Positions 15,828 to 25,491 of a stretch of 64,000 bases of DNA are shown piece after piece. Numbering within the stretch: the stretch's first letter is position 1; each line of letters begins with the position of its first letter. The notes beneath the pieces were generated by a model. It saw only the letters and a list, made by a program, of their open reading frames with translations, searched no databases and was not told where the DNA came from. A program made the position numbers and the translations under genes. This DNA is from Bacillus sp. FJAT-28004 (GTDB lineage: Bacteria > Bacillota > Bacilli > Paenibacillales > Paenibacillaceae): the NCBI RefSeq assembly GCF_001280845.1, contig NZ_LGHP01000001.1:1698435-1762434 (forward strand). The letters are read 5' to 3'.

Positions 15828-15967
15828 GATCCATTATAACTTGCAAAGTAGAGTTGGAATTACCGAGAATAACTTTTGGAACAGCGCCTTGAAGAGAGGT
15901 AGTGCTGGTTTAGCAGCGTTCGAATTTCAATATGAACACCTTAAACCACCTTTGCAAAATTCCAAGT

Positions 15968-18001
15968 CTAACGTCCAACCGTTTCGACCTCATTGCTTCT
16001 GCGTGCTTCCGTAGCGGCTTGCTCTTTGAAGTCGGCAATTAGATCGTTCATGATGATCTGATCCGACATGTTCAGCTCGGTGCGTGAGTCTTCAAAGGCA
16101 CTTATGCAGGAGCTTACAGGCTTGGATGAATTCTCCGGAATGCTCCAACAGCTTCCATTCTCAGCAATACCGTCCGCCGAAGGCATATAGTAGATGGTGC
16201 CGTCGGTGAAGGCGCCATTTCTTTGTACGACTTTTTTGTAAGCGAGAGGTTTCTCAGTTAGCAGAGGCATTCCAATTAAATATTGATCGGCTGTTGAGAT
16301 GCCTAGCAGATGCATAACGGTTGGCGTTACATCGAGCTGTCCACCTACATTCGTATACGTTCCAGCATGCTCGTTCTTCGGCAAATGGATGAGCAAAGGA
16401 ACCTGCTTCACAATCATTTGACGCTCTAAATCATTAAGTGACTTGCCAAGGAATGTCTCGAATAATGACCAGTCATTGATCGAGTTGTCATGATCCCCGT
16501 ACATGACAAGAATCGTATTATCCCAGAGACCTTCTGCTTTCATTCGATCGACCAGTTCACCGAGCGCGGCATCTACATAATGAATCGATTGCAAGTAATC
16601 CCCCATTATTGTGCCATCCAGATCGCCTAGACTAAGCTTATGTTCCTCTTCCGGCATTGTGAACGGATAATGACTGGACAGTGTGATCAGAAAGGAGTAA
16701 AAAGGTCGTTTTTGATCGGCAATAACGTCAAACGATTGTCGGAAGAAAGACTTGTCTCCGAGCGCCCAACCGATTTTCTCATCAAGCTGAAAATGTTTCA
16801 AGCTGTAAAACTGATCATATTGCATATTTTTATACATCGTATTTCGGTTCCAAAAACCACCCTCATAAGAGTGGAAGACGGATGTCCCGTAATCGTTTGC
16901 TTTTAAGGTGCTGGGCATACAATCGAACTCGTTTGGTGCATATTGGATGAAAACGGAGCCGTTCGTGACTGGCTGCATCGAGCAGTTTGCAGTGAAATCA
17001 GCATCCGAGGTTCTACCTTGAGCGGTTTGATGATAAAACTGGCTGAAATAAGCGCTCTTCTCAATTAAATCGTTCAAATTCGGTGTAATCTCTTGACCGC
17101 CAATTGATTTATTGACCATAAAATTTTGGAACGCTTCGAGTTGAAGCATAATAACGTTGCTGCCCTTATATGCGCCAAATAAAGCATCCTGCTCCAGCGC
17201 TTTCCGCTGGTCGCCTCGTTCTTGAATCCAGTTTTTTGCATCCGAAAATTGCTCAGCAGTAACGGTCTCAACATCCAGCAAGTGTTGTTTAACATACCGA
17301 TACACATCATAGCCATGAAAGCCAAGTGCTCCCGTCATATTGTAAATGGATAGATTCCACCAGTTGCCGACCAAAATACCTTGTCCCCACGTACGCTTCG
17401 CTTCATTTACGTTTGTGAAAACAAGCGATGTGCCGATGACAAAAATAACAGCGCTTAGAACGATGCGGACGATCGCTTTTTGCAAGCCAGAAGGCTTATG
17501 ACGATATTCATTCGCTTGACGAAGGTCACTACGGCCACGCCATAGCGCATAGATCGCAAAGGGAATGATTACAATCCAATCAAGGAACAAAATAAAATCC
17601 GTCGCTCGAAGCAGTGTGCCAATACTCTCGCCTAAGGAGTCTACTTGACTGAACTGAAGCAGTATCGGGACGGAAATCAAGTCTTGAAAGTAACGATAAT
17701 AAATAATATCGGCATACAAAACAAAAGATGCGATTAAGTTCAGCACGATTAGTGCGACGATCCGCCCACGGGCAGGCAGCCAAATCGTCCAAAAGCTGAA
17801 TAACAGAATGGCTCCGAGCTCGATTAGAGCATCTTTATCGGTCATTTTCATTTTGGCTATATCAAGAATGACATTGAAAAAATAAACCTTCGCCATCATC
17901 ACAACAACAAACAAAAGCAAGTCAACAGCCTTCAGCCGCTCGAGCCCTATCAGAATCTTGCTCATGAAGCGGCGTAAAGGCGTTTGTTCATTAGTTAACA
18001 T
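15968..18001 (-). CDS. ltaS: Lipoteichoic acid synthase family protein
   Basis: 677 residues, with five N-terminal membrane helices (about residues 22-45, 60-75, 82-105, 130-155, 175-197) and a large extracellular sulfatase-like domain. Metal-binding Glu289 (QLEAF) and the catalytic threonine Thr331 (QGRTSDADF) match the LtaS active site; the MYGDHD motif follows near residue 500. It polymerises glycerol phosphate from phosphatidylglycerol onto a glycolipid or primer on the outer face. Several paralogues (LtaS, YfnI, YqgS, YvgJ) exist in Bacillales and I cannot say which this is. Confidence 0.9.
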   Translation of the reverse strand: MLTNEQTPLRRFMSKILIGLERLKAVDLLLFVVVMMAKVYFFNVILDIAKMKMTDKDALIELGAILLFSFWTIWLPARGRIVALIVLNLIASFVLYADIIYYRYFQDLISVPILLQFSQVDSLGESIGTLLRATDFILFLDWIVIIPFAIYALWRGRSDLRQANEYRHKPSGLQKAIVRIVLSAVIFVIGTSLVFTNVNEAKRTWGQGILVGNWWNLSIYNMTGALGFHGYDVYRYVKQHLLDVETVTAEQFSDAKNWIQERGDQRKALEQDALFGAYKGSNVIMLQLEAFQNFMVNKSIGGQEITPNLNDLIEKSAYFSQFYHQTAQGRTSDADFTANCSMQPVTNGSVFIQYAPNEFDCMPSTLKANDYGTSVFHSYEGGFWNRNTMYKNMQYDQFYSLKHFQLDEKIGWALGDKSFFRQSFDVIADQKRPFYSFLITLSSHYPFTMPEEEHKLSLGDLDGTIMGDYLQSIHYVDAALGELVDRMKAEGLWDNTILVMYGDHDNSINDWSLFETFLGKSLNDLERQMIVKQVPLLIHLPKNEHAGTYTNVGGQLDVTPTVMHLLGISTADQYLIGMPLLTEKPLAYKKVVQRNGAFTDGTIYYMPSADGIAENGSCWSIPENSSKPVSSCISAFEDSRTELNMSDQIIMNDLIADFKEQAATEARRSNEVETVGR

Positions 18002-18028
18002 TTGTAAAATATCCTTCCTCTTTCGTTA

Positions 18029-19171
18029 CTAGCGATTTCCGCGAGGGGGAAGCGGGCCAAAAAATTGCAAGTAATTACACTCGATGCGTCCATTAAATAG
18101 CTTCCGCTTCTTATCCGCAGGACGGCCGAAATAATGCTCAATTGTTGTTGACGGGCTAATCGAGAAATACGACCAAGTCGGATAATGGAGAGCAGTCAAT
18201 CCGAACTGACGCAGTGCAGCTTCGGCTTGTACATCGTCACCAAGACGTTCACCGTATGGCGGGTTTGTAATAATTACACCGTAATCTCCCTCAAGCTTTA
18301 CTTTTGCAACAGGCTGAACGGTAAGCTTAATTTCTTTGCCGAAACCAGCTTTCTTAATTGCAGCTTCTGCAATTTCAATTGCGCCTGGATCAATATCAGA
18401 GCCTGCAATTTGAAGCGGAATATCGTCTTTTACCAAATCGAATGCCTCATCGCGCGCTTCATCCCACAGCTCATTCGGAATAAGCGGCCAGCCCTCGCTG
18501 TTAAAGCTTCTGCGCAGTCCAGGTGCGATGTTCCAGCCAATCATTGCTGCTTCAATTAATATCGTACCGGAACCGCAAAACGGGTCATACAACGGTCGTT
18601 CAGGACGCCAGCGGCTAAGTTGAACGAGAGCAGCGGCAAGAGTCTCCCTAATTGGGGCCTCGGTAGCTACTTTGCGATATCCACGTTTATGCAACCCATC
18701 GCCAGTTGTGTCTAGCGTCAGCATGGCGCGGTCATTCATAAGTGTTACTTCTATTACATAACGTCCGCCGTCTTCCGGAAACCATTCGGTACCGTAACGA
18801 TCAGACATTTTATCAACGACAGCTTTTTTTACGATACTTTGGCAGGCAGGAACACTTGTCAGCTGTGATTTTTGTGAGCGGCCATTTACAGGGAATTCAC
18901 CGTCATTTGGTATCCATGTCGGCCAATCGAGTGCTTTTGTGCCTTCAAACAGTTCATCGAATGTTGTAGCAGGGAATTCTCCCATTTTAATAAGGATTCT
19001 GCCTGCGGTGCGCAGCCAAAGATTGGTGCGGCAAATATCGATAGGACCGCCTGTGAAGTTAACGCGTCCGTTCTCTACCTGAAGGTCGGTATAACCTAGA
19101 TCTTTCAATTCGCGTGCAACAACCGCTTCAAGCCCCATCGGCGCAGTTGCGATTAGCTGTAACTTTTCCAT
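18029..19171 (-). CDS. RlmL-like 23S rRNA (guanine-N2) methyltransferase
   Basis: 380 residues. The N-terminal part (about 1-160) is a THUMP domain that binds RNA; the C-terminal part is a Rossmann methyltransferase with DPFCGSGTILIEAAM (SAM-binding) and the catalytic NPPYGERLG. This is the COG0116 family (RlmL/YpsC), which methylates a guanine in 23S rRNA. The ATG at 19171 is preceded by AGAGAGTG; the in-frame ATG six codons earlier has no ribosome binding site. It lies 27 bases upstream of the LTA synthase start, so the two may be co-transcribed. Confidence 0.9.
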   Translation of the reverse strand: MEKLQLIATAPMGLEAVVARELKDLGYTDLQVENGRVNFTGGPIDICRTNLWLRTAGRILIKMGEFPATTFDELFEGTKALDWPTWIPNDGEFPVNGRSQKSQLTSVPACQSIVKKAVVDKMSDRYGTEWFPEDGGRYVIEVTLMNDRAMLTLDTTGDGLHKRGYRKVATEAPIRETLAAALVQLSRWRPERPLYDPFCGSGTILIEAAMIGWNIAPGLRRSFNSEGWPLIPNELWDEARDEAFDLVKDDIPLQIAGSDIDPGAIEIAEAAIKKAGFGKEIKLTVQPVAKVKLEGDYGVIITNPPYGERLGDDVQAEAALRQFGLTALHYPTWSYFSISPSTTIEHYFGRPADKKRKLFNGRIECNYLQFFGPLPPRGNR

Positions 19172-19313
19172 TTTACACTCTCTTTTCATTAATTCTTGGT
19201 AACCTTAGATTCATATCTAAAGCATAAGCTTGTAACCCCGTGAACAAAAACATACAATCAAGTATAGGACAAACTAGCTTGTTTTTACAAATTGTAAAAT
19301 TGGAGAGAGTAGA

Positions 19314-19946
19314 ATGACGTTGCAAAATGAACAATATGTGGATTCGCTTTACGGGGCAGATGCCGATCTTGAGCGTACAAAAGCAGGAATAGCGGCTAAC
19401 GGAATGCCGGATATATCTGTTGCTGATGGTTATGGCAGACTGCTCACGATGCTTGTATCGTTGTCGAAAGCACAAAGTATCGTTGAAATTGGAGCGCTAG
19501 GCGGTTATAGCGGCATTTGCTTGGCACGCGGCCTGCAAGAGGGCGGTAAATTAGTGTCGCTTGAACTGCTGCAAAACTATGCTGATCTAGCCAAAGCACA
19601 TATGGAAGCTGCTGGACTCGGAGATAAGGTAGAATATATGGTTGGTGATGCGAAGCAAAGCCTTGCGGAGCTGAAATCTGCCGGCAGGAAATTAGATTTC
19701 TTTTTCATCGATGCAGATAAAGAAGGGTACCCCGTCTACCTGGACTATGCGATTGCGCTAGCTAATCCTGGAGCGATTATTGTAGGCGATAATATTTTGC
19801 TGCGCGGGAGAACGATCGATCCGGCCAAGGAAGGCCCAGCGGTTCGTGCCGTGCGTTCCTTTAATGAAATCATCGCATCGGACGAGCGTTTGCAGAGCAC
19901 CATACTGCCGGGATACGATGGATTAGCGATAGCGATTGTGAAGTAA
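19314..19946 (+). CDS. SAM-dependent O-methyltransferase (COG4122)
   Basis: 210 residues, matching the size of the caffeoyl-CoA/catechol O-methyltransferase-like family. SAM-binding motif VEIGALGGYSGICLARG (about 57-73), the acidic LVSLELLQNYADLAK, and the metal-binding FFFIDADKEGY and GDN segments are all present. It would use a divalent metal to methylate a hydroxyl group. The ATG follows TTGGAGAGAGTAGA. A strong terminator follows, then tandem array 1. Substrate unknown. Confidence 0.88.
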   Translation: MTLQNEQYVDSLYGADADLERTKAGIAANGMPDISVADGYGRLLTMLVSLSKAQSIVEIGALGGYSGICLARGLQEGGKLVSLELLQNYADLAKAHMEAAGLGDKVEYMVGDAKQSLAELKSAGRKLDFFFIDADKEGYPVYLDYAIALANPGAIIVGDNILLRGRTIDPAKEGPAVRAVRSFNEIIASDERLQSTILPGYDGLAIAIVK

Positions 19947-19956
19947 GATTTTTATG

Positions 19957-20013
19957 ACCAAGCCCTGATCCTATTCAGCATTATGCTAAATTGGATCAGG
20001 GCTTGGTTTTTTA
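19957..20013 (+). terminator. Strong rho-independent terminator
   Basis: ACCAAGCCCTGATCC / GGATCAGGGCTTGGT stem followed by six T residues, ending the O-methyltransferase transcript immediately before tandem array 1. Confidence 0.92.
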
Positions 20014-20029
20014 GTGGTGGTAGGATGGT

Positions 20030-20955
20030 TGGGAGTGCTCGGAAGAGGCTATAAGCGCATATGTGTGCTTATGGGATGTGAGTAACGTAGATTTGTGTGC
20101 TGTAAGAGGCTATATCTTCTTACAGAGTGAATTTGGAGTGTGGGAAGTGCTCGGAGTGGGCTGTAAGCGCAAATGTGTGCTTATGGGGTGTGAGTAACGT
20201 TGATTTGTACGCTGTAAGAACCTATGTGTTCTTACAGCGTAAAGTCGGCGTGTGTGGATCGAACGATTGCTGCTGTAAGCGCAAATGTGTGCTTACAGGG
20301 TAGGAGTAACTTTGATTTGTATGCTGTAGGAACCTATGTGTTCTTACAGAGTGAATTTGGAGTGTTTGGAGTGCTCCGAGTAGGCTGTAAGCGCATATGT
20401 GTGCTTACAGGGTGTGAGTAACGTTGATTTGTACGCTGTAAGAACCTATGTGTTCTTACAGAGTGAATTTGGAGTGTTTGGAGTGCTCAGAGTAGGCTGT
20501 AAGCGCATATGTGTGCTTACGGGGTGGGAGTAACGTTGATTTGTACGCTGTAAGAACTTATGTGTTCTTATAGAGTGAATTTGGAGTGCTGTAAGCGCAT
20601 ATGTGTGCTTATAGGGTGAGAGTAACGTTGATTTGTGTGCTGTAAGTAGCGATGTGTTCTTTCAGAATGGATTTGGCGTGTGTGGAGGGAATGATTGCTG
20701 CTGTTAGCGCAAATGTGTGCTTATGGGGATTGAGTAAAGTAGAATTGTAAGCTGTAAGAACCTATGTGTTCTTACAGCGTAAAGTCGGCGTGTGTGGATC
20801 GAACGATTGCTGCTGTAAGCGCAAATGAGTGCTTACAGGGTATGAGTAACGTTGATTTGTGCGCTGTAAGAACCTATGTGTTCTTACAGAGCGAATTTGG
20901 AGTGTTTGGAGTGCTCCGAGTAGGCTGTAAGCGCATATGTGTGCATATAGGGAAG
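20030..20955. repeat. Tandem array 1: 112-base units of paired palindromes
   Basis: Nine A-type palindromes start at 20049, 20161, 20273, 20385, 20497, 20589, 20701, 20813 and 20925. Each has arms CTGTAAGC and GCTTACAG around ten bases. Eight B-type palindromes, arms CTGTAAGAAC and GTTCTTACAG, start exactly 51 bases after each A. Unit = 26-base palindrome, 25-base linker, 26-base palindrome, 35-base linker = 112; one unit lost 20 bases (A5 to A6). 112 is not a multiple of three, so this is not coding, and the open frames across it are artefacts. The array lies between two converging genes, outside both terminators. A second array of the same geometry is at 40339-41085. Confidence 0.95.
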
Positions 20956-21019
20956 CAATAGCCAGCGCCAGAGTTAGAAGTTGCATGTGGTAATGTGTGC
21001 TCACAATGAAAGTAAAGTA

Positions 21020-21070
21020 CTAAATATAAAAGGGTCATGAAGGAATTCTCATTCTCCTTCATGACCCTTT
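21020..21070 (-). terminator. Terminator of the MFS transporter gene
   Basis: AAAGGGTCATGAAGGA / TCCTTCATGACCCTTT is a 16-base-pair stem, with T-rich sequence on the minus-strand side. Confidence 0.88.
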
Positions 21071-21090
21071 GCTGTCTCAATGCAACATGA

Positions 21091-22314
21091 TCAGCCGTCC
21101 TTGCCCTGCTGTTTCGGCAGCGGTCGCTTACGGAGCAGCGACTGCCATACCCATCCAGCGTTAATCATAAGCATGACCGCTGATACAAGAAACAAACCTT
21201 TAATGCCGATCCAACCGGAGAGAGCACCGCCCGTGATCGGGCCAATCATGTTGCCTAGACTCATTGTGCTGGTGTTAAAGCTGTAGGAACGGCTCTCCAT
21301 GCCGTCAGGTGTGTATTTTCGAATAAGGGAGTTTACGGCTGGGATAAGCCCCCCGAGAAATATGCCAAGCACAAAGCGAGCAATGAGCAATTGCCATACA
21401 GTGCCTGCCAAAGCTTGCGGTATAAAGGCGAGCGAGGCACCAACAAGCGCTACACCTAGTACGCGTTCCGCGCCAATTCGGTCACTAAGCTTACCGAGCA
21501 GCGGAGATGACACGAGATTGGATAAGCCTGTGACTGACCCGACGAAACCTGCAAAGAAAGCAAGGTTAGCCGTTGTTCCATGCAGCTCCTGAACATAAAG
21601 CGGAATAAGCGTCATTGGACTCATCATCGCGAATTGGATGAGGAAGGTGACGGCGAATAGCGCTGTAAGCTGAGGAATCCCACTTAGCTTCCGAAAGCCT
21701 TCGATGACGGATGCTTGAATCCGAGCAGCAGCTTTCATCCGGTCAAAGGGTTCTTTTACAACGAATAAAGCAAGCAACGAAGCTGCGAATAGCAAAGCTC
21801 CTGTCAGATAGAAAATCGGTCGGAAGCCAATCGAATCTGCGAGCAAGCCGCCAATGAATGGTCCAAGTATCGTACCGGCAATGCCTCCGGATTGGATCGT
21901 TCCCATTGCGAAGCCCATCCGGTTTTTTGGCGTTGTTGCGGAAATTAAGGCGATGGAGGCAGGGTTGAAGCCAGATATTGTCCCATTCACCATTCGAAGC
22001 AGCAACAAGTGCCATGGGGTTGTGGCAAAACCCATCAATACCATAACGATTGACATGCCGAAACCAGAGCGGAGCAGCATCATTTTGCGACCGTATTTGT
22101 CCGCCATCTTACCCCATATCGGTTGAAAAATAAATGACGTCACAAAGTTCCCCGCAAAAATAAACCCAGCCCAAACACCGATCTCATGCTTATCCGTTAA
22201 ACCTAAATCAAATTGCAAATAGAGGGACAGGAACGGAATGATCATCGTCATCCCAGCCATAACGAGAAACTGTCCGAACCACAACACGATCAGATTTTTT
22301 TTCCATTGTTCCAT
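21091..22314 (-). CDS. MFS drug exporter (DHA1 family, MdtG/YqjV-like)
   Basis: 407 residues with 12 predicted membrane helices. Loop 2-3 motif GKMADKYGRK and the repeat of it in the second half (GKLSDRIGAE) identify the major facilitator fold; the motif-C glycine pattern GGIAGTILGPFIGG in helix 5 marks it as an antiporter that exports drugs or metabolites. There is no regulator next to it. The ATG at the far right end lies before a 400-base AT-rich gap. Substrate cannot be deduced. Confidence 0.88.
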   Translation of the reverse strand: MEQWKKNLIVLWFGQFLVMAGMTMIIPFLSLYLQFDLGLTDKHEIGVWAGFIFAGNFVTSFIFQPIWGKMADKYGRKMMLLRSGFGMSIVMVLMGFATTPWHLLLLRMVNGTISGFNPASIALISATTPKNRMGFAMGTIQSGGIAGTILGPFIGGLLADSIGFRPIFYLTGALLFAASLLALFVVKEPFDRMKAAARIQASVIEGFRKLSGIPQLTALFAVTFLIQFAMMSPMTLIPLYVQELHGTTANLAFFAGFVGSVTGLSNLVSSPLLGKLSDRIGAERVLGVALVGASLAFIPQALAGTVWQLLIARFVLGIFLGGLIPAVNSLIRKYTPDGMESRSYSFNTSTMSLGNMIGPITGGALSGWIGIKGLFLVSAVMLMINAGWVWQSLLRKRPLPKQQGKDG

Positions 22315-22616
22315 AAGAAAATTATAACATAACCGTAATGATCATTTCCTCAAACATAGGTAAATGAAGAAAAAAAGCACTGGTAAGTAAATTGTTTATT
22401 ACTTTACTTATAATTAATGAAATTTAATTTCGAATATTAAAAATTCCAAAACATTTTCATTTGAATTGTATTGGAAAAAAGTGATATCAACAAAAATTGC
22501 TTTGATTATACCAAGAATATAAAATCTTGGATCTTTAAGCCTACTCGAATGTGTCGAATGTTTTTTTTATTAGGAATTTATACTCATATATTATGTTTTT
22601 TATAGGCCAAAAGTCA
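22315..22616. other. AT-rich intergenic region upstream of the pilus locus
   Basis: About 300 bases without a convincing gene. It is strongly AT-rich compared with the rest of the window. It contains a hairpin CCAAGA-N8-TCTTGG at 22511-22530 and presumably holds the divergent promoter of the MFS gene. The pilus promoter starts at 22617. I see no riboswitch or other known element. Confidence 0.6.
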
Positions 22617-22645
22617 TTGACATACTTAATGAAACTTGCTTTAAT
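22617..22645 (+). promoter_or_regulatory. Sigma-A promoter of the type IV pilus operon
   Basis: A consensus TTGACA (22617-22622) is followed after 17 bases by TTTAAT (22640-22645). The expected transcript start is near 22652, giving a leader of about 64 bases before pilB. It is the strongest promoter-like sequence in the upstream gap. Confidence 0.75.
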
Positions 22646-22715
22646 AAAATGAGTTTCATATTATTTACAGTTGATTTAATAGTTTATCAAATTTATTGAT
22701 AGTTGGTGATGGATT

Positions 22716-24383
22716 ATGTCAGTTTCCCGTAAGCGAATAGGAGATTTGCTAGTCGACTCTGGCGTGATCAACGAAGAACAGCTTCAACAGGCTCTAATTC
22801 AGCAGAGGGAACTAAAAACTAGGCTTGGCGATGTATTGATTTCAAAAGGTTACATAACACAACAGCAATTTATTGAAGCGTTGGAATTTCAGCTAGGCAT
22901 ACCGCATGTACAAATCTATCGCCAGAAGATAGATCCTAAGATTATACAAATTATCTCTCAGAAGCTGGCAGACCAGCATTGTGTCATGCCACTTCGCATG
23001 GAAGGCAATAAGCTGATTCTAGCTATGGCGGATCCGCTAGATTACTTCGCAATTGATGAAATACGAATTGCTACTGGGCTTCGAATTGAGCCAGTAATAG
23101 CTTCTAAAGATGAGCTTATACGTGCCATTAACCGTTATTATGGGCTTCAAGATACAATCGAGCAGATCAGTCAGAATTTGCAGCAAAAAGATATAGACGA
23201 GGATCACGCGATTTCGGATGAAAATTCTCCTGTCGTGAAAACCGTCAATCAAGTTATTGTACAAGCTGTACAATTGGGTGCGAGTGATATTCATCTTGAT
23301 CCACAGGACGGAAGCTTCCGTATACGTTACCGCGTTGACGGTGTGATGAGAACGGAGCGAACGCTCCCGCCAAATATGCATAGCATTATTGTAGCCCGCA
23401 TTAAGATTATGGCTAATTTGAACGTTGCAGAGCGTCGTCTTCCGCAAGATGGACGAGTAGAGCTGGATATCGATTTTCGAAAAGTGGATGTTCGGGTTTC
23501 GACATTGCCGACGATTCATGGCGAGAAGGTAGTAATTCGAGTATTGGATCTTGGAAATTCATTGGCGGATATCTCAAAACTAGCATTATCTGAGCGTAAT
23601 GAGCAGGTATTTCGCAAAAGTATAGAAATGGCTTATGGTGTAGTGCTTATAACTGGTCCGACAGGAAGCGGTAAGTCTACAACGCTATATTCTGCTCTTG
23701 CCCATTTAAACAAAGAAGATGTGAACATCATTACTGTAGAGGACCCAGTAGAATATCAGCTTGAAGGTGTAAATCAGGTTCAGGTTAACCCTACAAGTGG
23801 TTTGACGTTCGCGAGAGGATTACGGGCTATTTTGCGGCAGGACCCGAACATCGTAATGCTAGGGGAAATTCGAGACACAGAGACAGCAGAAATTTCAGTG
23901 CGTGCCGCAATGACTGGACATCTGGTTCTGAGTACATTACATACGAATAACGCAGTGAATTCAATTACAAGATTAATAGATATGGGAGTAGAGCCCTTTC
24001 TTATTTCGTCTTCTGTCAATTGTATCGTGGCACAGCGGCTTGTTAGACGGATTTGTAAGCATTGCAAGCAGAGATATACGCCGATTGATAAGGAATTAGA
24101 ACTTATAACAAACTATGGCGTCCGAACGGATCATCTATACAAAGGTGCGGGCTGCGGAGAATGTGGTCGTACCGGCTATAAAGGCAGATTAGCAATTCAT
24201 GAAGTGCTGTTTGTAGATAATGAACTTCGCTCCTTCATTATTTCTAAGCGATCTGACAATGAGTATTATGAACATGCGCTCAAGCAAGGAATGATCCCGA
24301 TCATGGTGGATGGATTACGGAAAGCAGCAGAAGGGCTTACAACGGTTACTGAAGTTTTTCGTGTACTAGGACATGGAGAATAA
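22716..24383 (+). CDS. pilB: Type IV pilus extension ATPase PilB
   Basis: 555 residues, the full PilB/GspE layout: N-terminal MshEN/GSPII_E domain (about 1-150, with RIGDLLVDSGVI and RLGDVLISKGYI repeats), then the hexameric ATPase with Walker A GPTGSGKST (314-322), an Asp box, a Walker B region with MLGEIRD, and a His box. Cysteines 447, 450, 480 and 483 (CKHC, CGEC) form the zinc-binding tetracysteine site that marks extension ATPases and is absent from PilT. It drives pilin addition at the cytoplasmic face. First gene of the operon; pilT follows after 37 bases. Confidence 0.96.
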   Translation: MSVSRKRIGDLLVDSGVINEEQLQQALIQQRELKTRLGDVLISKGYITQQQFIEALEFQLGIPHVQIYRQKIDPKIIQIISQKLADQHCVMPLRMEGNKLILAMADPLDYFAIDEIRIATGLRIEPVIASKDELIRAINRYYGLQDTIEQISQNLQQKDIDEDHAISDENSPVVKTVNQVIVQAVQLGASDIHLDPQDGSFRIRYRVDGVMRTERTLPPNMHSIIVARIKIMANLNVAERRLPQDGRVELDIDFRKVDVRVSTLPTIHGEKVVIRVLDLGNSLADISKLALSERNEQVFRKSIEMAYGVVLITGPTGSGKSTTLYSALAHLNKEDVNIITVEDPVEYQLEGVNQVQVNPTSGLTFARGLRAILRQDPNIVMLGEIRDTETAEISVRAAMTGHLVLSTLHTNNAVNSITRLIDMGVEPFLISSSVNCIVAQRLVRRICKHCKQRYTPIDKELELITNYGVRTDHLYKGAGCGECGRTGYKGRLAIHEVLFVDNELRSFIISKRSDNEYYEHALKQGMIPIMVDGLRKAAEGLTTVTEVFRVLGHGE

Positions 24384-24420
24384 AGGCTAGTTAGTTATTG
24401 CCAGAAGGGGAGGGCTGATC

Positions 24421-25458
24421 ATGCAGGCAGAGGAAATGCTTCGCTTAGCTCATTCCAAACAAGCATCTGATATTCACATTACAGTTAATTCTCCCATCAT
24501 ATTCCGAATTCACGGAGAATTAATACCTATAAATGATGAGTTGTTAAAGCCGATTAATACGCTTGAGCTCGCTAAGCAATTCATGAATGAAGAACAGTAT
24601 ACTGCGCTTCAGCAAAATGGTGACGTTGACTTTTCTTACGGGGTTGCGGGACTCGCTAGATTTAGAATAAACGCCTATAAGCAGCGAGGCAGCGTCGGAC
24701 TTGCTATTCGAATAGTACCCAGCCGAATTCCTTCTATGGAGGAGCTACGGCTGCCGCGGATGGCGTCTGAATTTGCGAAGAAACCACAAGGTTTACTACT
24801 AGTAACTGGGCCTACGGGAAGCGGGAAGTCTACCACGTTAGCATCCATCATCGACCATCTGAACCGAACGGAAAATGCTCATATTATAACACTAGAGGAC
24901 CCAATAGAGTTTATATATGATCATAAGAAATCGATGGTCAATCAGCGTGAAGTTGGTCTGGATACGCCGTCCTTCTCTGATGGCCTGCGAGCAGCGCTCC
25001 GACAGGATCCTGATATTGTACTCGTAGGTGAGATGCGAGATTTAGAAACGATAAGTACAGCAATTAGTGCAGCGGAAACCGGACATCTCGTATTTGGCAC
25101 CTTACATACTGCGGACGCACCGCAAACGATTGATCGTATTATTGATGTTTTCCCGCCTGCGATGCAGGCGCAAATTCGAATTCAATTGGCAGCCGTTTTA
25201 CTAGGTGTCATCTCGCAACGTCTATTGCCGAAGTCAGACGGTCAAGGAAGGACGGCTGCCTTTGAAGTGCTCGTTAATACGCCCGCTGTTTCCAATCTGA
25301 TACGAACGGAGAAGATCTACCAAATACGTTCAGTTATGCAGACAGGCAAGGCGCTTGGCATGCAGACGATGGAGTATGCGCTGCGCGAGCTTGTGCAACA
25401 GGGTCAGGTCAGAATAGAAGATGCCCGAGAAGCGTTATTCGGATTCGGTGAGCTATAA
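24421..25458 (+). CDS. pilT: Type IV pilus retraction ATPase PilT
   Basis: 345 residues, the normal PilT length. Walker A GPTGSGKST is at 130-138, AIRIVP at about 95-100, the Walker B VLVGEMRD at about 200, and the His box GHLVFGTLHT. The C-terminus lacks the cysteine site of PilB and ends in a helical segment like the AIRNLIRE-type motif of PilT (here VSNLIRTEKIYQ). Its presence implies retractable pili and thus possible twitching or DNA uptake. The ATG follows AAGGGGAGGGCTGATC. Confidence 0.96.
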   Translation: MQAEEMLRLAHSKQASDIHITVNSPIIFRIHGELIPINDELLKPINTLELAKQFMNEEQYTALQQNGDVDFSYGVAGLARFRINAYKQRGSVGLAIRIVPSRIPSMEELRLPRMASEFAKKPQGLLLVTGPTGSGKSTTLASIIDHLNRTENAHIITLEDPIEFIYDHKKSMVNQREVGLDTPSFSDGLRAALRQDPDIVLVGEMRDLETISTAISAAETGHLVFGTLHTADAPQTIDRIIDVFPPAMQAQIRIQLAAVLLGVISQRLLPKSDGQGRTAAFEVLVNTPAVSNLIRTEKIYQIRSVMQTGKALGMQTMEYALRELVQQGQVRIEDAREALFGFGEL

Positions 25459-25491
25459 GTTTAACATTCGAGTTTCATTGGAGTGGGTATA

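Noticed and set aside
19173-19475. Minus-strand frame of 100 codons at the 5' end of the O-methyltransferase gene
   Set aside because: It overlaps the O-methyltransferase on the other strand and the start of the RlmL-like gene, with no ribosome binding site.
20030-20955. CRISPR array
   Set aside because: Regular repeats at first sight, but the repeats alternate between two palindromes, the linkers are themselves repeated rather than unique, the period is 112 bases and no cas gene is near. The same holds for 40339-41085.
20224-20961. Open frames of 65-80 codons across array 1
   Set aside because: They repeat with the units, use frames on both strands and cannot persist because 112 is not divisible by three. 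They are artefacts of the repeats.
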